Origin: Ctena decussata | Lineage: Eukaryota > Mollusca > Bivalvia > Lucinida > Lucinidae | DNA: 64,000 bases | Direction of reading: 5' to 3' | NCBI GenBank assembly: GCA_963989385.1 | Contig: OZ022500.1 | Span: 112,695,842 to 112,759,841 of the forward strand | Part shown: piece after piece, positions 1-10,674 of the stretch | Position numbering within the stretch: position 1 is the first letter of the stretch | Layout: every line of letters begins with the position of its first letter | The notes under the pieces: model-generated | Told to the model about the DNA's origin: nothing | Seen by the model: the letters and a program-made list of their open reading frames with translations, nothing else | Databases searched by the model: none | Program-made: the position numbers and the translations under genes

Positions 1-144
1 AAATAGTGACCTACTCTTTGCCTTTACATCAAATGTAAAATAAAGATCATTCACTCTGCTCAACTAACAGAATGGAAAACAGCTCTTACCCTCATAGGCA
101 AAGGGTTAGCCAAAGTCAGCTTGCACAGTCGGCTCAGGGCCTAC

Positions 145-340
145 ATGTTATGCAGTCAAACCTTCTTAAGGATTTGGTATATTAAGGGGCACCTGTATTT
201 AGCAGCCACCTTTTAGGGTCCCTTGAACCAAATACAATACAAATCAACTTGTATTAAGGGATCAACTGTCTTAAGCAGCCAATTTTTGCTTATCCCTTGG
301 GTGACCCATTAAGACAGGTTTGTCTGTTAATGCTGCTAGT
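145..340. repeat. Interspersed repeat H (CTTAAGACAGG type)
   Basis: CAGTCAAACCTTCTTAAGGA, AGCAGCCACCTTTTAGGGTC and ACTGTCTTAAGCAGCC also occur at 13780-13915. Partly self-complementary. Confidence 0.6.
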
Positions 341-499
341 GCCTTGGCTCTTTGTTTCCCTTGCGGAGCCTCACTAACAATTTAGTGTCTGAAAAGCTGC
401 CTATAATCTATATAACACCTGCACATAGCATTTTCAACTGCAGCTTAATAATTAATGACTATAAAAATAGATGATGTTGCAGTTTATCATGCAATAGCA

Positions 500-697
500 G
501 AGCTCCAGATATGAAGGGGTTTAAGGAAAATTCCAAGGTATTTTTTCTATGTCACAATGATAACATATGTTGTGACCCCTCATTAGAACCGTCTTGGTGA
601 GACTTATAATGAGGGGTCACAACATATGCTTTTATGAATGAATATTGAAAATTTTCCCTATATTATCCCTGTTACCCCCTCTTATCTGCAGCACTGA
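500..697. mobile_element. Hairpin element family D, copy 1
   Basis: AGAGCTCCAGATATGAAGGG to CCCTCTTATCTGCAGCACT. Arms CATATGTTGTGACCCCTCAT and its complement GAGGGGTCACAACATATG. Confidence 0.78.
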
Positions 698-760
698 ATA
701 GTGAAATTTCCTATAACTATGAAAATAGCAAGGTGAGCAAAACAATCAGTCTGTAAACTA

Positions 761-1006
761 CCGTATTTCTTCAAATAAATGTCCTGAAATTCACAGGTCA
801 TATAAATGACACTCTTTGGACAAAGTGTTTGGCAATAAAAAATCTTGGCAAAATTTTTGGCAATAAAAAATCTTGGCAAAATTTTTGGCAATAAAAAATC
901 AATTTGGTGGTCTGGAGCCAATCTTGGCAGTATCGTGCAATGTTTTTTTACAGAAAAGTTGAGAAGGGGTGCGTATTAGAGAAGGGCATTTACAAGAAGA
1001 AATAGG
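761..1006. mobile_element. Short TIR element with internal 28-bp tandem repeat
   Basis: ACCGTATTTCTTCAAATAAA at the left and GGGCATTTACAAGAAGAAAT at the right are imperfect inverted repeats. Inside, TTTTTGGCAATAAAAAATCT is repeated about three times (829-903). Confidence 0.6.
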
Positions 1007-1149
1007 TTAACGATCATCGAATGTAATGTATATAATTCAGATCTGGGACTTCCTTCATGAGCATTATTCGTATATTTAGGGACAAAAATGTTCACCCACA
1101 GCTTCAGACAATGAACTATTTGATGATAATTCCAAGAAAAATTCTGTTA

Positions 1150-1430
1150 AGATAAATGGGTATACCTTCATATTTTTCCACCATTTTTACAAAGGGAAAC
1201 AACTTTTGTGACTTTCTGGTTGCTTCTCTGAATGACGAAGTTCTTCCAAAAAGGGCCTACCAAGAGGAGCCCATTTTTTCCTTTAAAAGTTAATCCTAAT
1301 TGAGAAAAGAGGCAAAAATGAAAATGGCAGAGTTATTTTCCTCGCAAGTGTACTCGTTCACCTGTGAACGAGTACACTTGCGAGGAAAATAACTCTGCCA
1401 TTTTCATTTTTCAATTCTTGAGGTGAACGG
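1150..1430. mobile_element. Hairpin element family A, copy 1, with duplicated inverted end
   Basis: Starts with GGGTATACCTTCATATTT and the ACAAAGGGAAACAACTTT block typical of family A. The right end (GAAAATGGCAGAGTTATTTT) is present twice as the perfect 48-bp palindrome at 1314-1411. Confidence 0.75.
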
Positions 1431-1435
1431 CAGCT

Positions 1436-2524
1436 GGGCCAAGGAAACCACCTTCCATGTTTTTTTACTACATGTATGACTCCACTGTGGACATGCCATA
1501 CCCCTTCAAGAATGTCGATATATTATAGCTACACAAGTGTCTTGTGGGTAATGGTGGCCTAGCATAGTCTTGGGCATGCATTACCCGAGCTAAGTTCACC
1601 TGTCAATCAATTAAGATATGAACTACATAAGTATCTCAAGAATGTCATCAATACATTCAAAGGTACAATGGAAAAGACAAAATTAAGACAAGTATATGTA
1701 TAGCTGCTTGACTTAGACGTCTACTGCATCATGGGTCAGGTTGTACTAGACTAAGATAAACCTTGCTGATCATGATGAAAATGATGACTTACACCTAAAA
1801 GTGACCCCTCCCTCACTCCTGCCTCCTAAGGCAATTGTGACAAAATTAATCCAAGGATTACCATCAACCAATTTCTCAATTGAAGCTCTGGTTCAACAGA
1901 ACTACTCTCTAATATTTAAAGGTAAGTTACAAGATTCTATATATAAACTGGATGATCAAGGCATAAAGTTCACTTCTACAAAAGGTAGCATCATTCAAAG
2001 AAAGTACTTACATCCAAAATATATACTTTCAAGAAAACACATGTATGAAACTCTGAAGAAATCAAAATGCATAGGGCTTATCATATTGTGCTGTACAATC
2101 AACAGAAATTGCGACCAAAAAGTGGTTTATGACTGTCATCTTGACCTTCAGCTGTTACAAAAGCAAAGCTCTGTATGCCAGAGAGTTTCAACATGGAAAT
2201 AACATGGATGAAAGCTTTTTCAATGTTTAACTGGAGATAATTCTATATTCAATTTGAAGTTTCTCAGGAACTTTTTGATAGCCTCAGCCTATCAATAATA
2301 TTAAATAGCACCAATATATGATAAATGTTAAAAAATGCAATATCCTAAGTGTGTACACTCAAACCAGAAATAACAAATAATATAAAATCAACTTAAAATT
2401 ATCACATTCAAACATTGCATAAAAGTTTAACTTCAAAACCTTTTAGTTAGCAAAACCAGATCTGAAAGGATCTTCTCAAATTTTATCACTGAACATTTTA
2501 GAGGTTGAAACTATTTAAGTATAT
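1436..2524. other. Intergenic or 3' flank, nothing recognised
   Basis: AT-rich, with no splice-bounded coding signal in either strand. A 133-codon open frame at 1801 has no family-like pattern. PDLIM 3' UTR could extend into this area. Confidence 0.4.
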
Positions 2525-2740
2525 TTTAACACTTTAAGCACCAGTGACAAAAATAGCATAATTTGCAAACAGTGTAGATCCCAATGAGGCGACTCATAAT
2601 GAGCCGCTTCATGTAGATCCACACTGTTTGCCCTCTAGTCTTTGAAATTTCAATATGAAATGTCTTGGACAAAGCATTTTTTTAATTTTTGCAGACGAAG
2701 ATTTTGTCATCTGCTTTTTGGTGCTTAAAGAGTTAAGGAT
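2525..2740. mobile_element. Hairpin element family B, copy 1
   Basis: Outer ends AAGCACCAGTGACAAAAATA and TTTTTGGTGCTTAAAGAGTT are complementary in part. Centre GCAAACAGTGTAGATCC ... GGATC-type arms around GGCGACTCATAATGAGCCGC. Confidence 0.75.
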
Positions 2741-2764
2741 GTTATGAAAACACTGAAGACCCAT

Positions 2765-3000
2765 ACTAGCCATAGTCCAGAGCTCTATATAATGGTGGAG
2801 ATTTGAAGACAGTTCTAAGATAATTTCTGTTAATTCTCCATAAAAACATGTTGTGACACCTCATTATGAAATGTCTATCCCATACAGTTCTAATTGGGTG
2901 TCTCAACATAATGTTTTATGGAGAAATAAGAAAACTTACCCCAGAATAAATCATGAAATGCACTCCTTATCTGGGGGCTCTGGAGTCTGATTAGATTCTT
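2765..3000. mobile_element. Hairpin element family D, copy 2
   Basis: CATAGTCCAGAGCTCTATAT to ACTCCTTATCTGGGGGCTCT. Arms ACATGTTGTGACACCTCATT / GGGTGTCTCAACATAATG. Confidence 0.68.
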
Positions 3001-3305
3001 ATCAGCCCACTGTAGAGTTTCTACAAGAGCTAGTAAAAGCTAGTATAAACAAACATACAAGCCTTTCCAGGCAAAGTGAGCGTCAAGATTAATTTTTATC
3101 ATCGTTCATATGACCAACAGAACACATTTTCACTTGGCACAATCAATATCATTCCAAGAAAATCAACCACACAATGACAATGTTACTGAAAATGTAGCAC
3201 CTGCTGATCTTAGTCTTCACCACAGGATGAGGAGTTACCACTGGGGAGGGGGGTCATACAACAGCTGGATCTTCATTTGTTAACAATCTAAACTAATATG
3301 GCACT

Positions 3306-3309
3306 TTAT
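3306..3309 (-). CDS. PDLIM: Candidate last coding piece of PDLIM: one base plus stop
   Basis: A strong acceptor (GGTTTTTTTCAG at 3321-3310) is followed by A then TAA. With the AG left by exon 9 this gives Arg then stop. A second, weaker acceptor further on (AGTTTAG, ending near 3283) would instead add LLTNEDPAVV before TGA. Both leave a short tail as expected for ALP proteins. Neither can be chosen from sequence alone. Confidence 0.35.
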
Positions 3310-3417
3310 CTGAAAAAAACCCCATAAAACAACAAAATGATCTCATGATAAATACACATTATTACTATTATAATGATAACTTCATCTGATCCTCTGAGTC
3401 ATGTCAAGTAGATGTAG

Positions 3418-3475
3418 CCAGATCACAGGATCACACACAAGACACTTGTGTCTTGTGTGTGATCCTGTGATCTGG
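3418..3475. repeat. Perfect palindrome, 28-bp arms
   Basis: CCAGATCACAGGATCACACA begins the left arm; the right arm is its exact complement, with a TT loop. Pairing resumes after two mismatches. No function is visible. Confidence 0.85.
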
Positions 3476-3771
3476 GCACATCCATGAGACTGTTGCCCAA
3501 GTTGGAAAAGGGCATAGCTTAACGAATCAAGTCATCTATGACTTATGCTCTTACATACTCTTAAAATTATGATCATAGCTCAGTTTTTCTGAAGATATAT
3601 TTTAGAGGAGGTTTGTTCCATTAACAACTCTGTCAAATATGATGATGTCTGCTTATTCTTAGTACATTCCATATAAAAATTTCAAGATCTTTGCCCCAGC
3701 CATTCAGGAGTTTCACAGCTGCCAAAGTGTAACAAGCAGACCAATAGACAAACTGAGGGACATGTCTGCGT

Positions 3772-3942
3772 AACTAGTGCTCCAGATAAGAAGGGATAAC
3801 AGGGATAATTTATTGATAATTTCTCACTTTTTGCCATAAAAAGACAGTTCTAATGAGGGGTCACAACATATGTTTTTCATTAATAAGGAAAATTATCTCT
3901 AAATTATCCTCAAAACCCCATCTTATCTGGAGCTCTGGCCTA
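3772..3942. mobile_element. Hairpin element family D, copy 3 (deleted centre)
   Basis: GTGCTCCAGATAAGAAGGGA to CCCATCTTATCTGGAGCTCT. Only the right GAGGGGTCACAACATATG arm is left. It lies ~65 bases downstream of PDLIM exon 9. Confidence 0.72.
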
Positions 3943-4006
3943 AACCAAAAGTTTCCTAAACTTTCTCAAAGCTGGAAGAATAATAAAGCATATTATACCT
4001 ACTTAC

Positions 4007-4106
4007 CTATAGACAGCTCCTGCAGGTCTAAAATTATCTCCTGGGGCTTCAGCTGCTCTTCTAGCATGAACCTCACAATACAGATTACCATCTATCATAA
4101 AATAAC
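4007..4106 (-). CDS. PDLIM: PDLIM exon 9: end of LIM domain and C-terminal tail
   Basis: 100 bases with a GTTCTGCAG acceptor and a GTAAGT donor. It codes YFMIDGNLYCEVHARR, giving the last ligands Cys331 and His334. The full domain is therefore C-X2-C-X16-H-X2-C-X2-C-X2-C-X17-C-X2-H. The tail AAEAPGDNFRPAGAVY then ends with two bases of an Arg codon. Family members stop 15-25 residues after the LIM domain, so only a tiny coding part should remain downstream. Confidence 0.92.
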
Positions 4107-4194
4107 CTGCAGAACAAATGTTTATAAACAGCTGGTATGTCAGACTCTCGACCCTCAAAGCGCAAAAAAAATAAAACAAACAAATTACTTCCAG

Positions 4195-4380
4195 AAGGGG
4201 CCGGGCAAACAGTATAGATCCAGATGAGGTGGCACATTATGAGCCACCTCATTATCGTGGATCTACTGCGTTACAAATTCCAGAACTTTTATTTTTGACA
4301 CTTTTAATATTTCAATTGACCGTCCTGCTGTGAAGTGACATAAATCCTTACAAGAATGTATTTAGAGACTGTCACATAAA
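4195..4380. mobile_element. Hairpin element family B, copy 2
   Basis: GCAAACAGTATAGATCCAGA, then TGAGGTGGCACATTATGAGC and the complementary arm. It sits about 90 bases upstream of the PDLIM exon 9 acceptor. Confidence 0.7.
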
Positions 4381-5039
4381 GTTATAAAGTTTTGCACTGT
4401 AAAAACTCTTCTCGAAAAAAAATGGCAATGATTTTGCATACAATATGTTTGAAATTTTAACGTCTTGTTAACTAATGATGTTGTTAGTTTTCAACAACTG
4501 GGCCCTGATTTATCAACCTGAGACTCCATGACAAGTCTAAGTGCTTTACCTCAAAGGCTTATGATGGTTGAGGGCTGACATAGTGGGTGAGGACCAAAAT
4601 TCCAAGTTTTAATTTGTTTATCACATATTAAAATCCACTGTTCAATTTATATCAAAGATATCACCAAGTGTGATGCCAAAACATTAAGGTATGCTCCAAG
4701 AAGCTTCCTGGTATTCCAAATGTTTATGTTCCTGGTGACATGAAGATAGTTTAGCAGGATGAATTTTAATCAAGATTATTTAAATATAGCAGAGACAACC
4801 CTGTCAATGTTAACAGACTATATTGATAATCTATATAACAATACACATGTAGTAGACTGCATTTCCAATTCAAATGTTGATCATGTGTTCATAGATCGTA
4901 ATCCTCATCTTAAATCACCACGTTACCCTAATGTGTTTAAATATTGGAACACCTACACACCATTAATTTTCCATTTTGGACAAATGGAAAATTAATGGTT
5001 TTGTGGGTCCAAATACTCAAGCACTTTAGGGTCGCATTT

Positions 5040-5300
5040 ACATGTGTTTCTATTTATAATGGATGGGTACACTGCCATTTTTCTGCTTTTTTATCAAAGG
5101 GAGAAAATTTTATTGACTTTTGCTTGCCTTCTCTGGCTAAAGAAAACCTTCAAAAGTGGTGAACCATTAAAAGAAATAGTTTGCTCCTTAAGCAACAAGC
5201 TCCTTCCTCTAAGCGTTGACCCTCAAGGGAAAAGTGAGGTAACAAAAAATGAAGATGGCAGAGTTACTTCCCCTCAAGTATACCCATATATCTTTACACC
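5040..5300. mobile_element. Hairpin element family A, copy 2
   Basis: Same order of blocks as the other A copies: GGGTACACTGCCATTTTT, AAGGGAGAAAATTTTATTGA, a short central hairpin region, then GAAGATGGCAGAGTTACTTC. Confidence 0.7.
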
Positions 5301-5309
5301 ACTATCATC

Positions 5310-5570
5310 ATATGAGCCGGGACACTAAAAAACCAACAATGTAGTTGTGCGCCCTGTACAGACTCAGATCTGCCTAGGCATCCGCCCCGTTTGACCAGAC
5401 TCTTTGTTAAGTGCTCAAAGGGTGGCTAAGAGTCTAAGCTATCGCCATGCGGACAGCGAGGACTCTGATCAGACTGGACGGATGCCCAGGCTGATCTGAG
5501 TCTGCGCTGGGCGCACAACCACTTTGTTGGTTTTCTCGCGTCGCGGCTCATATAATGTTCTTGATCAACA
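5310..5570. mobile_element. TIR element family C, copy 1
   Basis: Ends ATGAGCCGGGACACTAAAAA / GGTTTTCTCGCGTCGCGGCTCAT are inverted repeats around CAACAA...TTGTTGG. Inside are CAGACTCAGATCTGCCTAGG and the complementary GGCTGATCTGAGTCTG. It lies 50 bases 3' of PDLIM exon 8. Confidence 0.78.
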
Positions 5571-5618
5571 GGTTTATATGAGCATCTTAAATACTGAAAA
5601 TGATAGCAAGATGGATAC

Positions 5619-5704
5619 CTTTTTGTTTCAGATACAATCCACAATTTTTACACTTGAAACATTTTTCGTGATATGGCAATCCTTTTACTCTCACAAACAC
5701 ACCA
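5619..5704 (-). CDS. PDLIM: PDLIM exon 8: LIM domain core
   Basis: 86 bases with a CATTTTCAG acceptor and a GTATCC donor. It reads GVFVRVKGLPYHEKCFKCK followed by NCGLYLKQK, giving zinc ligands His304, Cys307, Cys310 and Cys313 (H-X2-C-X2-C-X2-C). This resembles the vertebrate PDLIM LIM domain (GVFVKLRD, then NLKQKG). Phases fit both neighbours. Confidence 0.93.
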
Positions 5705-5774
5705 CTGAAAATGAAAACAAGGGACAAAAAAATTGAATTACTTAAGTATGTTCATGAAAATAGTTCAGATATTC

Positions 5775-5970
5775 TAAGATCAAAACTCTATAGTGAGATT
5801 TGGTAGATAATTCTGAGATAACTTTTCACATTTCTCCATGAAAAGGGTATGCTCTGATCCCAAGGTGGTTCTAACCTAGGATCAAAACATACGTTTTAAT
5901 GGAAAATGAACAAAAATTACCTCAAAATTATTGTATATACCCATTCTTACTTCGACCTCTGGATACTGGC
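5775..5970. mobile_element. Hairpin element family D, diverged copy
   Basis: GGGTATGCTCTGATCCCAAG with the arm GGATCAAAACATACG and a CATTCTTACTTCGACCTCTGG end. Confidence 0.5.
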
Positions 5971-7015
5971 AAGTAGGATAATGTTAAAGTTAAATGGCAG
6001 GTCAGATAAACAGAAGACAAATAACTCTTTGAAGCATTTAAGATTTCTTTTATGTAAACTGAACAAAAAAAGAAACGTTACATAGATTTAGATAGATTGT
6101 CTTGATAAAGGTCTTTGATGATTGAAACTGGTCGACAATAAATACACACTGTGATATTCAAACCCATAGTTGGTTGTTTATTCTGTTTTTATCCCTATCC
6201 TTCGAGTTACATAGATAAGTCATGAATTTTAAGCTAAAGAACGATGTTTTCAAATATTGCTACGTTATTCTCTCACATGCAAGGTGTCAGAATACCTTAT
6301 GAGCTAATCGCTTTTTGATTTGCATAAATTGTTACAGAATTATGCCAATTTGATTGAAAACACCACAGACAATGTGAAATGCTTAATGCGCATGCGCAAG
6401 GGCTTAAATTTTTACACTTTTGGATTTGCCTTGTAACCCCTAATAAGACACCCTATGAATCTTGTGAAATTTTATCTGCAGTTCAAAGAAATCAGATGTT
6501 AAAGATTTTGTGTCTTTGAAATTGTCTCCCTTGCAATTAAAAGTATAGCAAATCATTTATTCCAATTAACCTGTGCATTTCAATAAAATTTTCAAGTTTA
6601 ATTAATGGATCTTATTCCAGCTTCTCAAGACAATGGTTCAGGATGAAAAAGTTTGAATAACGGGCTAATTGTCCATTTTTTACTACTTTGCATTGTCTGT
6701 GGGATTTTCAGTCAGAGTCAAGTGTCCTGAAAAGCGATATTCCAAGCCTTGTGCCTCACTGATCAGCCCTTTGGAAACGACGATTGGACAATTTTCAAAA
6801 CAAATAGTGCCTGATAAACATCTCAGAAGTGACCTGCTTACATGGGCTTACAACTTGAGTGAAATATGGGTCTCCAAAAATCACTTCGAAATAGCACTTT
6901 CAAATTCTGACCCCTCATTGACTCAAACTAATCTGGAGACATTAAATTCGCAGTTTTTGTCATGATATTCATTTTCTGGACTTCAAAAACTTTTTGTTAG
7001 TTAGACATAAGATAG
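5971..7015. other. PDLIM intron 7, nothing recognised
   Basis: AT-rich single-copy-looking intron. No exon candidate with matching phase was seen. Confidence 0.4.
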
Positions 7016-7019
7016 CATT

Positions 7020-7215
7020 GGCAAAATTACACTAAATTTTATCATGTCATGCTGTATTTACACTAAATATTATTATGTCATCCTGTATTTACACCAAACA
7101 TAATTGTCATACTGTATTTACACCAAATTTTATTATGTCAGACTGTATTTACACTAAATATTATTATGTCATACTGTGTTTACACAAAATATTAAAATAT
7201 CCTACTATATTTACA
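7020..7215. repeat. Minisatellite, ~38-bp unit, about five copies
   Basis: Units such as TATTATGTCATACTGTATTT followed by ACACTAAA, with 10-20% variation. Confidence 0.8.
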
Positions 7216-7539
7216 TAACACATTATTAATTCATACACCAAAAATGCTTCTTCTTAGGAGCAGTCTGAACTGGATTTACAGCTTGCTCACCCATTTCTGT
7301 CCATATATGTATGTAATAAGATTTCAATAAAATGCTTGTCTTGCCTGTCACTTATTGTCACAAAGAGGGGCCTAAACTACGAACAAAGCGAAACCTGAAA
7401 ACTTGACACAAATTTATGCAAATGATGATTACACCAATTCTAAAAGCAATACCTATATTTCATTCTTGCAGGAAAAATGCAATATTTTTTTGGCTGGCTC
7501 AGGGGTAAGTTAAAAATGTATCTGATGATGAATACATAC

Positions 7540-7654
7540 GTGACTAGATTTCCACACTCATTACAGTGCATACTCTGTTGTGACACTGACGAAGTCTGGC
7601 CAGGAGGCTTGGCTGTGGGTGGCGCAACTGATCTAAACCCAGGGGCTTGCGGAC
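7540..7654 (-). CDS. PDLIM: PDLIM exon 7: ALP motif and first LIM zinc ligands
   Basis: 115 bases with a GTCTTTAG acceptor and a GTATGT donor. It completes Gly254 and codes residues 255-291. PQAPGFRSVAPPTAKPPGQ matches the PSGFRSVKAP stretch typical of the ALP subfamily. HCNECG supplies Cys284 and Cys287, the first two zinc ligands of the LIM domain. The phase requires one preceding base, supplied by the internal donor of exon 6 and not by exon 5, so exon 5 cannot splice straight to this exon in frame. Confidence 0.88.
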
Positions 7655-7727
7655 CTAAAGACATAAATAATAAACTTATAATACTGTTATGTAACAGATC
7701 CATAGATAAGGGTAGGTTTCTACAATG

Positions 7728-7880
7728 ACTGTTTATTCCCCTTCAAACACATGTTGTTTTCCTCATTAGAACCCCTTAATGAGGCAACTCTAGTGAGGGT
7801 CAATGACAAAGTCCACTGATCAACAAAAAATATAAGTCTAGCATCAGAACCCAACCTCATCTGAAGCCTTAAGTACATAT
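7728..7880. mobile_element. Hairpin element family D, diverged copy
   Basis: CACATGTTGTTTTCCTCATT then CTTAATGAGGCAACTCTAGT; outer arms are degraded. Confidence 0.45.
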
Positions 7881-8034
7881 ACAATGGCATGTAAATAGAA
7901 TATAAATTACATGTTTTTACATTTCTTATCTTACATATATCTCATTTAATAGTTTTTCACATATGTTTTATAGTTTGTGTGCTAACATTTGTGCATAAAA
8001 ACAACAACATTTTTTTATTCTGAGCATGTAACGA

Positions 8035-8198
8035 GTGGGTGAAATTGGGTTTGACTGTCCCACCAACATATAAGTCATATGGAGACAGGACCTTCGTTTA
8101 AAGTCTCATCTAAAAGACTGGAGAGGTAGGAGATCGAACCTGTGACCCCTAGACCGGTAGTCTTGGGCCTTATCCACTTCACTATGGCCGATCCTTAA
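8035..8198 (-). mobile_element. tRNA-derived SINE (minus strand)
   Basis: On the minus strand, an A-box-like ATAGTGAAGTGGATAAGGCC and a B box GGTTCGATCTC lie ~30 bases apart, followed by the body GATGAGACTTTAAAC and TTGGTGGGACAGTCAAACCC. The same body appears at 15841 and 32805. Confidence 0.75.
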
Positions 8199-8514
8199 GC
8201 ATATAAATCAACAGTTTGCAGCATATTACACTGTATCCTCTTAAAATCATAATTACAATATATTCTATCACTCCAGATCTGAGTTCTCATTAGGTTAATG
8301 GGTCCTACCCTCTCTGATTCAACTCTCAACTTTTCTGTTAATGCCAGTCAAGCAGTTTTGAACAAACTCTTTCAAACCACAACAATAAGAAATCTGTTTT
8401 AAACATTCAAAAACATTTCATGCTTGTTTATGAAAAACTGAAATATTTGCTCAAAGTAAAACATGCATAAGCAGAGCTCTTGAAACCTAAATTCTGGAAC
8501 TGAACCTGTGAGGA

Positions 8515-8755
8515 TATAAAGGTATAATTCCATGTTTTTCCATCATTTTTACAAAAAGAGACAGCTTTAAGACCTCCAGTTTTCTTCCCTGGATGATGTA
8601 GTTCGTCTAAAATAAGGTTTACTCTTAAAGGGAAGAATTTGATCCTAGGTAAGCAAGTTCTTCCCTTTAAAACTGACCCCCCATTTAGAAAGGAGGCAAA
8701 ATAGAAATGACAGAGTTACTTCCCCTGGAAGTTTATCCATATACCTCAAAACATA
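8515..8755. mobile_element. Hairpin element family A, copy 3
   Basis: GGTATAATTCCATGTTTTTC at the left, a central GGGAAGAATTTG / CAAGTTCTTCCC pair, and GACAGAGTTACTTCCCCTGG at the right. Confidence 0.72.
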
Positions 8756-8759
8756 TGAA

Positions 8760-9640
8760 AATGGCGGACAAAACATGGAGGAGTACCCATTGCCCTTAAA
8801 ATCATGATATTCAATTGGCTGGAGCTCTGATTAGTACAAAAAAGAAAACATCAATAAAGGCAGTCAAAACACTGCTTCAAATCTAAAACTATATAAACAA
8901 AGAAAATTATCACAGCAGCCAATTCATAGAGCCATTCATTAACTGAACAGAATTACCACAATGTTAAAACCAATGAGCTACTCAAACTCAAGTGTTTTCC
9001 TGTAATAAAGTTTGAAATTAATTCATTTTGCATTGATAATACAGGCAGGGCAACTGAATATATAAACAAAATCTCATAAGCACTGTTTCTGCATTCTGCA
9101 GTCTTACATGGCTGGACCCTGCCACATACCAATGCTGCATAATAAACCCAGGCCACAGTGGTGGAAAGCAAGTGATGTATCCCTGCACTTCAAGGTTCTA
9201 TATCACTTAATGAAAAATGTCAGTATGTTATGATTCTGTTCATCATAATTATATCAATCAAGGGGATGAAGCTTTCATTCATGAACCAGTCAGATCTTAT
9301 AACTTGCTGTAATGCAAAAAGCCCCGACACACAAAAGCTGTATAACCACAATGCTTGCCTTGTGGCAGCTGATTTTAGTGTATGATCAATTCAAAATAAA
9401 AATCAAAAACACAATTTTCAGCTACTTTTGTATCTATGACTAATTCTACTCAGGAAACAAAGCAACTGAGACTTGATCAGATCAGCCATGAACTCAAACT
9501 GTATATTAATACAACTGTAAACATCACTCCACAAACACCTAAAACAACAATTACTATGTATGAAACAGTTACCTATATTAGCTACAGCATTACCCAATAA
9601 AAGTTCCTGCCGACAAACAATATAAAATTTTACCATATTC
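8760..9640. other. PDLIM intron 6, nothing recognised
   Basis: AT-rich intron without repeat families matched elsewhere in the window. A fragment ATTCCACAGAATGCTATGTC further on (9950-10030) recurs at 42575 and 49090. Confidence 0.35.
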
Positions 9641-9644
9641 ATTT

Positions 9645-9765
9645 GGTTATTCCATATTTATTGAAGGGTTTTTCTCTTAAAAGAAAATATCTAGATCTGT
9701 CATAAGATCTGGAAGGAAAAAACTTGTACTACAGCAGAATTACAAAAGTCTGATTTAGATATTTG
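9645..9765. mobile_element. Hairpin element family G, partial
   Basis: AAGGGTTTTTCTCTTAAAAG, then AATATCTAGATCTGTCATAA and GATCTGGAAGG. It shares its blocks with 17155-17290 and 54215-54375. Confidence 0.5.
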
Positions 9766-10267
9766 AGGTCATTCTAGAGATAGGAAAAAACATGTTACAG
9801 CCAAATAAGAACAGTAGCCAATGCAAAGTTAGTTCTTAAAAAGCTGTCTGGTTTGGGTTTGCACTGTTTGCAGAAGCCTCACCTTTTACCTCAAATAAAT
9901 TCCAACAATTTTGAGGGAAACATACACTTAATGATTCAATCAAGAATTCCACAGAATGCTATGTCTCGCCGGTCAGCGCATTGTCACAATACAGAGCTAA
10001 ACCAGACCCTCAACAAAACGTTTACACTGCCGCCAAAGACAACGAACTAGTTTCTGCTAGTCCCAGGCAAGACAATAACTAACTGCCATCACTTTTTTCT
10101 TCATAATCACAACATAGCAGTGGTATGAGAACCATTCCTTTTTTTGTGTAACATATTATAAGCACTGCACTGGCTCTTACTTTCGTTTAACAATCCTATC
10201 TCTTAATTTTTACTGATAGAAAAAAAATTAATATAATCTCTAAAAGCTTAATGTAAGGAAACACTTT

Positions 10268-10607
10268 TCAGTTTACATATTTAGAAGTAGTATTAATTGA
10301 ATAATGGGGTATTGGGAGTTTCCTCCCACTGTTAGTAGAAAATTCAAACATACTAGGACTGGGTTCTTTCTCTTCTGGCTCATGCTCATTCTCAATTAAC
10401 CCATTCTCAGGCAGCAAGCATTCAGGAGACCTTGACCTTGGGCTAAGGTCACCACTATGGTCACCAAGGTCATTGGTTTCCGTAGTGTCACCTGATTTGG
10501 GGGAGGTAGGAGAAAATGGGGTGCCATATTCCGGACCCTGATCCTGATCCAAGACTTGGTATGTGCCTGTCATTCTTGTTCCTACGTCTCTGCCTTCTAC
10601 ATCTAGG
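10268..10607 (-). CDS. PDLIM: PDLIM exon 6, long form ending in a stop (LIM-less isoform)
   Basis: Acceptor TTTTTTTCCAG at 10608. One base completes Asp215, then 112 codons run to TGA at 10270-10268. Residues TGTYQVLDQDQ align with the V-Y-x-M-L-Q segment found before the ALP motif in PDLIM1-4. Inside the exon, after 116 bases, a CAG|GTGACA donor (10492/10491) ends in phase 1, exactly what exon 7 needs. Using it gives the LIM isoform (10607-10492). Ignoring it adds an acidic, Ser/Pro-rich tail and stops, giving a PDZ-ZM protein of 327 residues. Short LIM-less forms are known for Zasp/LDB3. Which form is used cannot be read from DNA. Confidence 0.8.
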
Positions 10608-10674
10608 CTGGAAAAAAACCCACAGAAATTATTACAGTAATTTCATAATGCTGAGATCTAATTAAGGTGGATAG

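Noticed and set aside
1801..2202. 133-codon open frame
   Set aside because: No family resemblance, no splice context, ordinary composition for AT-rich intergenic DNA.
6669..6965. 98-codon plus-strand frame
   Set aside because: Inspected for exon signals; no acceptor-donor pair or family motif found.
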